A stretch of 64,000 nucleotides of DNA from positions 1,736,001-1,800,000 of the forward strand of contig NC_042508.1 of assembly GCF_003054445.1 (NCBI RefSeq), given 5' to 3'. Position numbers and translations under genes: made by a program. The notes beneath the pieces are model-generated. The model saw only the letters and a list, made by a program, of their open reading frames with translations, did not search any database and was not told the DNA's origin. Of the stretch, positions 1 to 7,946 are shown in pieces. This DNA is from Pichia kudriavzevii (Eukaryota; Ascomycota; Pichiomycetes; Pichiales; Pichiaceae). The first letter of the stretch is position 1. Each line of letters begins with the position of its first letter.

Positions 1-1991
1 AATGCATTCTGTTGATCTGCTGCACCAGTAGAGGCAGTAAGGGCGACAATGATTATAGGAGACCTAAATAAAGATAAGTCTAGAATATCCGCAGGGTTTT
101 TATGCTCATGGTGATCTTCAGATGCATGTGTTGATATACTACCAATATGATTCAACCTCTCCAAACGTCTAATTTCCTTTGTAACTTCGATACCGCTCAT
201 CACGGGCAACTGAATGTCCATAAAACAAAGATGAAACCCTCCCCGTTTCCAAATTTCTAATGCCTCCTTACCTGTAGAAGCAATTTGAAACTGAACATTA
301 CATGATTTCAAATGGTGAGCCATAATTTTTTGATTGACAAGGTTATCTTCAACAACCAAAACATTTATGTGCGTTAACATCTTAGATATGCCTAGCTTTC
401 CTTTTGATTTCTTGTTGTTCTTTTTAGTCCCTGCATTTGGTGTTATCGTAGATACCGAGTTCGGAGATGACACAACTGTTGAATCACTCAGCTGGCCTTT
501 CGAGGTGGATATCGGCCTTAAAATTGGATCGGGTTTTCGTTTGACACTTACAGTATCCAGTCTACTACCCTGATCTGATTCGCTAGTTTTGGAGTTTGAT
601 AATGCCAGAGGAGGTGGTACTGTAGAAAGCTTCTTGGGTGGAGACGTAGATAAGTCTCTTGAAATGTTCAGCGGTGATTTGGAATCGTCCCTAACGTCTT
701 TGGAGAAAAGAATAACAGCTGAACTTTGGGGGGCTGGATTACTAAGCTCGACATACGTCGCAGAAGGCCTTAGTCTAGGTGGTGGTACTTTTTGGTTTCC
801 CAATGTAGCCACTTTCTTGGCTACCATTGACTGTGGTCTCACCGGAATTGGTTGACACTGTATTGTATCGTTACGATCATTCAAATTTCCGCTGTAAGAC
901 AAAGAATGGTTTAGTCGTTGTTTAAACTCGGGCTTAAAAGTATCTTCTGTTGGGGAAACATTCGTGTCAATGATAAACGCATCAGACATTTTCATTCCTC
1001 CAGGGAAATATTTATCGAGTACTGACCACACTAATAAGTCTGGTTCAAGTGCTATAGTTCTAGAGGAGCAACGTATAGAATCATTGATTGTCGGCTCGTT
1101 TGATAAACTGTAGCCTAGCGTTGTTTCGGGTGATAGTGGGGTATTTGACCTCTTAATTTCAGTTATAGGTTGAGGCGGTTGAAACCTGGTAAATGAAGCG
1201 TTATTTATTGAATGAGGAGATTGTGAACCTTCTGCTTGCACGCCTCTTTTCTGAGGATTAATTCCCAAAGCAAAAGTTTCACTCAAGGGGGTATTATTCT
1301 TGATCTTAGTATCAAAAGGTATATTCATTTTTATTATTAGATCTGATGGATCATAAGATCGAGCTAATGTGGTGGGGAATTTGTTTGCAATCATGTATTT
1401 CAAATCATCAACTATGTCGTTAGGGCCCACAGTGATAGTTGTTGCTGTATGTTGATTTTTCCTGACCCATACTCTTCTCAATGCGTCACCCTTTGTCACG
1501 GGTCGAGTTAGTTGGTTTTGAATAAAGTGTTGGTTCTGTGAGAAATTTCTTGTAGGATTGTACGAAGTTGAACCTCCAATATTGTTTGACGGTACAATTT
1601 CCTCGACTGATGCTCTCTCGTTGTCAGTATTGGCGCCTAGCTTAGAATTATTTCGTTTAGAACCAGGTTGATAATTGGGCGCCGGTATAAAGCTATCATT
1701 GGAACTCCCACGTTCCAGTGTTGCAGGAGTAAGATGTTCATAATAACTACCCGGTAACGATTCTGGCGGGACAACAGGAGATGAAGAAATGGTAAATTGT
1801 GTTGGCTGCTCTAACTTTGCAGTTGGTGTTGACGAAGAGAGATATGATGGACTTTGACTTGAAGCATTTGGCAGTGCATAGGATGTGATGGATGGTGTCG
1901 AAGACGGATGGAAACTCAATCCCATATGATTAGGGGTTCCGCTATCGGTGGTTTTTTTCTTAGGAAAGGGGAACATATTTGAAGAATACAT
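1..1991 (-). CDS. SSK1: SSK1-type response regulator of the HOG pathway (partial, C-terminus cut by window edge)
   Basis: The reading frame opens at ATG 1991 (an in-frame TAA lies just upstream) and stays open to base 1, giving about 663 residues without a stop. The first ~540 residues are Ser/Thr/Pro/Asn-rich and probably disordered. From about residue 543 a receiver domain begins: VLVVEDNLVNQK with acidic residues E548/D549, then FMDIQLPVMSG with the phospho-acceptor Asp592, then an IIIVALTAS stretch carrying the conserved Thr/Ser. A long disordered N-terminus with a C-terminal receiver is the Ssk1 layout (712 aa in S. cerevisiae). Skn7 would show an HSF-like DNA-binding domain, and none is visible. 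In the known pathway Ssk1 takes phosphate from Ypd1 and, when unphosphorylated, activates the Ssk2/Ssk22 MAPKKKs. The end of the receiver domain lies outside the window. Confidence 0.9.
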   Translation of the reverse strand, partial: MYSSNMFPFPKKKTTDSGTPNHMGLSFHPSSTPSITSYALPNASSQSPSYLSSSTPTAKLEQPTQFTISSSPVVPPESLPGSYYEHLTPATLERGSSNDSFIPAPNYQPGSKRNNSKLGANTDNERASVEEIVPSNNIGGSTSYNPTRNFSQNQHFIQNQLTRPVTKGDALRRVWVRKNQHTATTITVGPNDIVDDLKYMIANKFPTTLARSYDPSDLIIKMNIPFDTKIKNNTPLSETFALGINPQKRGVQAEGSQSPHSINNASFTRFQPPQPITEIKRSNTPLSPETTLGYSLSNEPTINDSIRCSSRTIALEPDLLVWSVLDKYFPGGMKMSDAFIIDTNVSPTEDTFKPEFKQRLNHSLSYSGNLNDRNDTIQCQPIPVRPQSMVAKKVATLGNQKVPPPRLRPSATYVELSNPAPQSSAVILFSKDVRDDSKSPLNISRDLSTSPPKKLSTVPPPLALSNSKTSESDQGSRLDTVSVKRKPDPILRPISTSKGQLSDSTVVSSPNSVSTITPNAGTKKNNKKSKGKLGISKMLTHINVLVVEDNLVNQKIMAHHLKSCNVQFQIASTGKEALEIWKRGGFHLCFMDIQLPVMSGIEVTKEIRRLERLNHIGSISTHASEDHHEHKNPADILDLSLFRSPIIIVALTASTGAADQQNA

Positions 1992-2216
1992 ATTTACCAC
2001 AATTGATTATTGCGTCAAGTCCTTCGGATGGTTCAGATGTGTTGAAGGAATTTATCTAGGCGTTTTCTTCAAACACAGAAAAGCCAGCAATTTTTGTCTC
2101 TCATTCCGACGTCTGATTTTTTTTCTTTAGCTTTGGTACTCTTATTGAACAAATGTGAGGATAATTTTATTTTTAGTTTTACTCTTACTGAGCAAGTTGA
2201 ACGATGGAGCAATACC

Positions 2217-3185
2217 ATGGACAAAAGCCTGAGACATGCTATACCGGTGATTCGAGGAACAATCAAGGGTAAAGATAAAAGCAAAGGGTTATCGCAAGCT
2301 TTGGAAAAGGTGAAGGGCCAGCTGAAGTTGAAGTATGAAAACCACTTTTCGGCACCTGCCGATTATTCGCAGAAAGACAGTATTGATTTGAGCATAATGC
2401 CCTTCAGCAAGCCATTTGATGAAACGACGCTTCCCGCATTCAAGCCGATAGAAAGATTTCGGTTTAACGGTGAAGATTTCAAGGTTACAGATAAAGAAAT
2501 TAGCAGTGCACCTTCAGAATTTCCTGAATCCAGATTTCCAATAGTCACAAAATCGTCCCCGCTATGTACTGATTATAAAATGCTCAAAGGCGTAAATAGT
2601 GATTTGTTCTCTATCTATATGATGAAGGGATCAGTTAAATCAAAGAGTTTGCACAAATGCAAATGGTTTGTTTTTCAGTATTTTCATTCAACTAGTTTCT
2701 TGGGCAGCATCATGAAGAGTAGGCCAGGTGTGTTGGTCACGTGTCATAATTCAAGGGTTTTCAATTTTGATGGACAAGTCAGGGGGAAACTGCCTGCACT
2801 AATTCAAAACAGTTCCTACCCTTTCAAATTTGCAGTGTACAGAACAAAGTTGAAGAAACTCCTCAGAAAACACTTTCTCGAATTATACTTGAAAGACACG
2901 GATTTTGCAGAGAGGTACGATGGTCTCTACAAATTTTCAGCAAATCTCTATCCAAAAACAGAGGCCGATGTGAATGATTTTGTGACAAACTTAAAAACTT
3001 GTCTTAGAAAAGTTCGAAAAATAGACTTGGACATACTAGAAAAACAGTATGAATTAGAAAACTCTAAAATGCCCTGGAGAGATATTAATAAAGTTTTATT
3101 GAGAAATGGAATTACAGATTTCCCGATAAAACCGGTTCATACTGGGAAGAAGAATCCTGTAATTAGGAACAACACCCGTAGATAG
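2217..3185 (+). CDS. uncharacterised basic protein, 322 aa
   Basis: The first in-frame ATG is at 2217; the frame is open further upstream but only from a TTG, so 322 aa is the conservative model. The protein is Lys/Arg-rich, with no transmembrane segment and no motif I recognise. The N-terminus (MDKSLRHAIPVIRGTIKGKDKSKG) is basic and lacks acidic residues except D2, which could fit a mitochondrial presequence, but that is inference. The body reads as a folded, well-conserved-looking domain (KWFVFQYFHSTSFLGSIMKSRPGVLV and a helical C-terminal half) ending in a basic tail. Codon use resembles the neighbours. The 225 bases between it and divergent SSK1 form a shared promoter. It may be a mitochondrial expression or genome-maintenance factor of the fast-evolving yeast type; I cannot name it. 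Confidence 0.75.
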   Translation: MDKSLRHAIPVIRGTIKGKDKSKGLSQALEKVKGQLKLKYENHFSAPADYSQKDSIDLSIMPFSKPFDETTLPAFKPIERFRFNGEDFKVTDKEISSAPSEFPESRFPIVTKSSPLCTDYKMLKGVNSDLFSIYMMKGSVKSKSLHKCKWFVFQYFHSTSFLGSIMKSRPGVLVTCHNSRVFNFDGQVRGKLPALIQNSSYPFKFAVYRTKLKKLLRKHFLELYLKDTDFAERYDGLYKFSANLYPKTEADVNDFVTNLKTCLRKVRKIDLDILEKQYELENSKMPWRDINKVLLRNGITDFPIKPVHTGKKNPVIRNNTRR

Positions 3186-3250
3186 GCATGGAATCAATTG
3201 TCTTTATAGCACGTATATTCAGGTACCTTTAGCTTTCAAACTTGTAAATC

Positions 3251-4471
3251 TTATATTTCAGACCATTTCGGCCAGCTGGTTTGGTAGACCCATCCATCAA
3301 CTTCACCTAACCTGTACTTAAACGCATGTAAGTACATTACCATGTTCTCTTTCACCAAGGGTGTGTATAATTTGGAATCACACGTATCACACCTGACATC
3401 AGTTTCAGAAGATTGCCTATTTGTATCTGCGATCGACTTAATTTTATTGAAATACTCCTCAGACACCTTGTTGGGGTCAAACCCATGTTCGAGTTTCATT
3501 AGTCCATTAGGGCCATATAAAGGATCATTAACTATTGGGTGTTTTAGATTTCGTAGATGAATCCTAATCTGATGAGTGCGTCCAGTTTTGGGGAAACACA
3601 TTACAATACTTTGATTCAGCTCTTTGTTGTATTTGACAAATTTAAATAAAGTTTTTGCTGATTTCCTCATGATCCCATCCTTCATCCCCTTTTTAGTATC
3701 CACTACAACCACATCGTCTAGACATTCAATACCTTCCTCATCTTCAGGAAACCTCCCACATACTCTCGCCAGATAAACTTTTTCAACATTTCTGTCCTGT
3801 ATTTGCATTTGTATTTGCCTGGCTGATTTAGCTGATTTTGCAAAAATACAAACACCACTGGTAAGCTTATCCAATCGGTGACACGGCCTCAGTATAACAT
3901 TGTCAGATGCTTTTCCTGGCCAACCCTCTATTTCCAGAATTCTCACAAATGAGTTATAGAAATAGTTTTGAACAGGATGAATAGGGATGCCACTAGGTTT
4001 GTTAACCACTAGGAGCTCATTATCTTCATGTATAACTTCTATATCTTCGAGCCTGATATCTATAACAGATCTTTCATGAATATGCTCTATCCTTTCGATT
4101 ATATCGTTGTCTTTCAGTTGGTAGTTCATAATTTCTGGAAACCCAATCCGAACAGTGTCGTCCAGTATCCCACTCTCTCGACGTGATTTACGCTCTTTCT
4201 TTGTCAGCTTTAGACGATGGATAACTGTGATTTCATTGTTTCGCATCCTCCTTCTGTATTCAGAAGCGTCGAAGCTTCTAAACTCTGTTGCTAAAATATC
4301 AAGCACTGTCCGATTGAGCCATCTAGACTTAACTGTAGTCGAGATATTTTCAAAGTACGGCTCCACTTGTCTAATTCCATTGCTGATGTTGTATTTTGGT
4401 TTGGTTAAGCCCATGGCCCCTCTTAGGTAGACTGGTCTAAGTTGATAGAAGAGGCCCACACTATTGACCAT
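3251..4471 (-). CDS. PUS9: RluA-family tRNA pseudouridine synthase (PUS9/RIB2 type, no deaminase domain)
   Basis: The 406 aa protein shows the RluA-family catalytic signature HRLDKLTSG with the nucleophilic Asp201, preceded by VNKPSGIPIHPV and followed by EKVYLARVCG and TGRTHQIRIHLRNLKHPIVNDPLYG. An S4-like segment lies near residues 50-90. In S. cerevisiae Pus9 makes pseudouridine 32 in mitochondrial tRNAs, and its paralogue Rib2/Pus8 does the same in the cytosol while carrying a C-terminal deaminase for riboflavin synthesis. This protein ends at WPKWSEI with no deaminase domain, so it is the Pus9 arrangement. It could also be a Rib2 relative in a genome where the deaminase is a separate gene. 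The start is an ordinary ATG. Confidence 0.88.
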   Translation of the reverse strand: MVNSVGLFYQLRPVYLRGAMGLTKPKYNISNGIRQVEPYFENISTTVKSRWLNRTVLDILATEFRSFDASEYRRRMRNNEITVIHRLKLTKKERKSRRESGILDDTVRIGFPEIMNYQLKDNDIIERIEHIHERSVIDIRLEDIEVIHEDNELLVVNKPSGIPIHPVQNYFYNSFVRILEIEGWPGKASDNVILRPCHRLDKLTSGVCIFAKSAKSARQIQMQIQDRNVEKVYLARVCGRFPEDEEGIECLDDVVVVDTKKGMKDGIMRKSAKTLFKFVKYNKELNQSIVMCFPKTGRTHQIRIHLRNLKHPIVNDPLYGPNGLMKLEHGFDPNKVSEEYFNKIKSIADTNRQSSETDVRCDTCDSKLYTPLVKENMVMYLHAFKYRLGEVDGWVYQTSWPKWSEI

Positions 4472-4744
4472 TGATACATATTTTGAGCTCCCAAAGAGTT
4501 GTCTTAATTGATGTAAAACTAGGTTAACGCAAACATGGAAAAAAGTTTCAGAACAAAAACTTTATAATTTTTACCGGGACTCGCCACATATATGTACGTC
4601 TAGGCGTTCATCTTCCTATAAGTAACGGAGTTGATATTTTACATATATGTATATACATATCTTTATACATTGATATATTCGTTAATAACAATTGTTATGT
4701 ATCTATGCTTAGTAAACATTTCTCTCCAGATTTGAGGAATTCAT

Positions 4745-5886
4745 TCAGAGTCTCTTCTGTTTGAGTTTGCGTACCTTATAGATACCAAGAATATAAGCCA
4801 TTCTGATAACAACAAGATCAATAGCCATTTTAACAGAGTCTCTTGCTAGTTCCATCTTTGATCCATCAACCTCGTGCCAGCTAATTGGAACCTCATCAAT
4901 ATGGATGTTCTGTCTCTTGGCAAGCATCAGGACCTCAAGATCAAAAATCCATCCTTCTGTGTGCATATGTGGGAAAATTAGATCAGTTGCAGCTTTGTTG
5001 AACAGCTTAAATCCACATTGTGTATCTTTAATGTCTCGTATACCAAAGACGTAAACTAGAGTATGAAATCCATACATCAAAACATTCCTTATGAAAGCTC
5101 TTTTAACTACTGCATCTGTGTTCACCATATGTGCCCTGGATCCGATTGCAACAGCGGGAATCTTATTGGGCTCATTTCCATCCACACGTTTCATAGCCTT
5201 GAATAACTTGCTGATGTCGGAAAACCTCGATGCACCATCGGCATCTGCAAAAATCACATAAGATCCAGAGGCATACTTGATTCCATGTGTAACAGCCCCA
5301 CCTTTTCCTCTATTCTTCGCAAGTTGAACCACTTTCAATTGATGAAGCGATAGATCGAGCTCATCCCCCAAACTGAGCGCATATTCTGCTGTTCCATCAC
5401 TTGACCCATCGTCAACTATAATGATTTCAAATTTTTTCTGCAAATCAGTGTTTTCCGTTTGCGTGGTCAAATATTCAATTGCTTCAAGTAGCATCACTTT
5501 GAGTCTTTGCGTTTCATTGTAGCACGGTATCACAAGAGATAAAATTATATCTTCGTCTTTGTTGTCTGAAAAGGAAAACAAATGTCCATCTCCATTTGAC
5601 TTATAGTAACGCTCCGAGTCGATTTCTTTCCTTGGGTTGTTTGAAAAAGCCCAAATCGCCACGTATAGCTATATTTTCAAAATGAATAATATAGTGGTGT
5701 TAGTATTTGTTGTAATTGAGTGGGCAAAGCAAACGTGGACTTTACAAACACGTTACCATTCCAAATGAAAACAATGCTGGGTTTATTTTTAGAATTCTCA
5801 TGTGGGATCCCCTTGTGGGATCCCCTTGTGCTTCAACTTACCGCAAGTATTACTAAAGAGACTGCAACAATCAGTTTCATAAGCAT
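4745..5886 (-). CDS. ALG5: ALG5 dolichyl-phosphate beta-glucosyltransferase, two exons
   Basis: Alg5 makes dolichyl-phosphate-glucose from UDP-glucose on the cytosolic face of the ER for N-glycan precursor assembly. The large exon (5668-4745) carries a family-2 glycosyltransferase: SLVIPCYNE, IIIVDDGSSDGT, FADADGASRF and DTQCGFKLF. It has no ATG at its N-terminus; the frame begins only at a GTG. Upstream, an exon at 5886-5842 starts with ATG CTT ATG, ends at GTAAGT, and is followed by TACTAAC (complement of 5699-5705) and a TAG acceptor, giving an intron of 173 nt (5841-5669). Splicing is in phase and yields a hydrophobic N-terminal anchor (MLMKLIVAVSLVILALYVAIW) as in known Alg5. Spliced length is 322 aa against 334 in S. 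cerevisiae. Confidence 0.93.
5802..5830. repeat. 13-bp tandem duplication inside the ALG5 intron
   Basis: Two exact copies of GTGGGATCCCCTT lie at 5802-5814 and 5815-5827, followed by GTG. Each contains the palindrome GGGATCCC. The repeat lies a few bases downstream of the ALG5 donor site on the minus strand. Confidence 0.9.
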
Positions 5887-6098
5887 AGTGTGGATACGCT
5901 GCTAGAATCGACCTCAGGTTTACATATATCTCAGTCTACATGTGTTTAGTTAGATACTCCACGTGTAATTGACCAGAGAGCGCTGAAATTTCGTTGTGTT
6001 GCGCTAACTTACAAAGCAGAACTAGATCCAGAAAAAAAAGCTCTCCATCTAGTAGGGTGCATCATTTACAAACATTCTATCAGATACTATACAAAACG

Positions 6099-7700
6099 TC
6101 ATTGGCGTTGTTGGGACAAGTGTCTAGTAATTAGCCGTCCATTATCAAGGAAGGCTTGCACAAGATCAACATAATACAACGGATCATCCATCACGTTATC
6201 CATGCTTCGAAGTAGCGCATTAGTGTTGATTTCCAATTCGAGTTCATATTTAGGTATTCTATTATTTTTCTCCTTGATTTTGGTAAGATCTACTCTAGTG
6301 AATGTGGCTTGGTGAATGTAGGAAATACGTTCCTTTTCTCTTTCCATTGAAACCCGTTTTTTAAAAATCTCAAAAGCTGCGTCGTTTAGTTCATTCGGCA
6401 ATTCAACAGACAGAGATAAACGCAAATCGTATAGAGTATTTGGAAAGTATAAGAACAAATCAGAAATACGTTGTTTTGTTATACTGTTCGTTTTCCTTTT
6501 GGTCTTTATGTCCAAACTAACACGGCCAGATATTGGCTTGTCATTCCTCCTGGAATCGCTAGCAATCAAATCAACAACGTGTGAATTCTCAATCACAAAC
6601 TTGTTATTGGCATTGCCTCTGCCTTGCTGTTGTTGTTCTGCTGCCTCTTGCATGATCTTACTCATGTACGCCTTTGTGTCATTATAGTTATCTAGAGTGA
6701 TGCCTGCTTTGAAGAAGCATTCCTGGTTAATATAGTCAGTGGCAACCACACATTCTGTGTTTACAGGTAACTGGATACGGGTGTCCTTTACTTTATCCCA
6801 AATGTTGCCTAACTTTAGCTCTAGCTCAATATAATCTTGGATGTTAGGAACTTCAGTATAATCCTGTTTAATACCTTCGATGTTTGCCCAAATCCATTCT
6901 GTGACTAGCTTATTGAAGTCGTTTCTAGGAATCAATCCTGTTAATGATGGAATCTCAAGCTTAGAAATGTTACGAGCTGAGGTATCATTTTTAAAACTAC
7001 CTTGTCCAGATTTGGTTAGACCAGCAGGACGGTTTATAGTAGGGATGTAGTCTTGAGCCCAAGTAGGTTTTTGCCTGTACCTCTTGGGCTTTCCATCGTT
7101 ATTAGAGTCATCTTCCTCAACCTCCTGTTTCTGCTTAAGCAACTCAAGTCTCTTTATTTGATCATGAATGTTATTCTCCAGCTGTGGAGTTTCACTGGCA
7201 CTTTGTACTACGGCAGACAGTTCCTTCTTTTCCTCCCTCTCTTCTTTAACTCTTTCACTGACACTTTCAACCGTCTCCGGTACAGGGGGCTTAGGCTCAG
7301 TTGAGACATCAGTATCATTAGTTAAGACGCTAATGCTACTGCGACTCTTTATACGATTATTGTCAATTTCTTTTTGGCTTTCGGTAGAGTTCAGAGCTTG
7401 CATGATAGGTTTTCCTGTCTCAGCCTTCACTTCTTCCTTGACAGATTCTTCTAGTTGTTCGGTTTTAATGCCAGTTGAATCCGTTGGCAAAAACGGTGCT
7501 GTTTTCTGTAGCAGTGTGGGCTCTCCATTGACTGATTCGATGCTCGAAGGTTTTGGAATTTCTGAAAGAGTATTGTTTGTGCTTTCATTCATAAGACTAT
7601 GGATTGACAACCTTGGTTGCGACGGTGTTCTACTTTTCGGTTGAGGTACAACCTCTCCCTCCTCTTCAGGCGTGCGTGAGATCAAGTTTTTCAAATCCAT
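6099..7700 (-). CDS. CET1: mRNA 5'-triphosphatase, beta subunit of capping enzyme
   Basis: The first true ATG is at 7700, giving 533 aa; the frame extends upstream only to a TTG. The N-terminal ~200 residues are Ser/Thr/Glu-rich and disordered. A short WAQDYIPT-like segment near residue 215 fits the guanylyltransferase-binding peptide of Cet1. The C-terminal half is the metal-dependent triphosphatase tunnel: motif A IELELKLG (Glu292 and Glu294), a basic motif B around SGRVSLDIKTKRK, and motif C YELELEI (Glu486, 488, 490), which in the family hold the divalent metal. Cet1 removes the gamma phosphate of nascent RNA before Ceg1 adds GMP, in the nucleus. S. cerevisiae Cet1 is 549 aa. Confidence 0.94.
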   Translation of the reverse strand: MDLKNLISRTPEEEGEVVPQPKSRTPSQPRLSIHSLMNESTNNTLSEIPKPSSIESVNGEPTLLQKTAPFLPTDSTGIKTEQLEESVKEEVKAETGKPIMQALNSTESQKEIDNNRIKSRSSISVLTNDTDVSTEPKPPVPETVESVSERVKEEREEKKELSAVVQSASETPQLENNIHDQIKRLELLKQKQEVEEDDSNNDGKPKRYRQKPTWAQDYIPTINRPAGLTKSGQGSFKNDTSARNISKLEIPSLTGLIPRNDFNKLVTEWIWANIEGIKQDYTEVPNIQDYIELELKLGNIWDKVKDTRIQLPVNTECVVATDYINQECFFKAGITLDNYNDTKAYMSKIMQEAAEQQQQGRGNANNKFVIENSHVVDLIASDSRRNDKPISGRVSLDIKTKRKTNSITKQRISDLFLYFPNTLYDLRLSLSVELPNELNDAAFEIFKKRVSMEREKERISYIHQATFTRVDLTKIKEKNNRIPKYELELEINTNALLRSMDNVMDDPLYYVDLVQAFLDNGRLITRHLSQQRQ

Positions 7701-7946
7701 ACTATATGTACCCTTGATTAGATGTACAACCTCTTTACTTGTGGCCAAACCATGGAAGTTCTCCGTTGACTGATGCTAACATGTCAACTCTCTTTTCGTC
7801 TTTTCAACTTCTCACATGAATCCGCGTCTACAAATCTACAAGATAATTTCCTCTTTCGGCAGTGAGTCTGCGTACCCATCAAAACGTGATAGTCTACGTT
7901 TTTCATAGCAATAAAGTTAATCGATTAATCTATAAAGGCTAGCGCT

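Noticed and set aside
2094-2216. Upstream extension of the 2217 gene
   Set aside because: It would start at a TTG; composition is that of a leader. Similar non-ATG extensions were also removed for CET1, AVT1, PSG1, ERG25 and NTO1.
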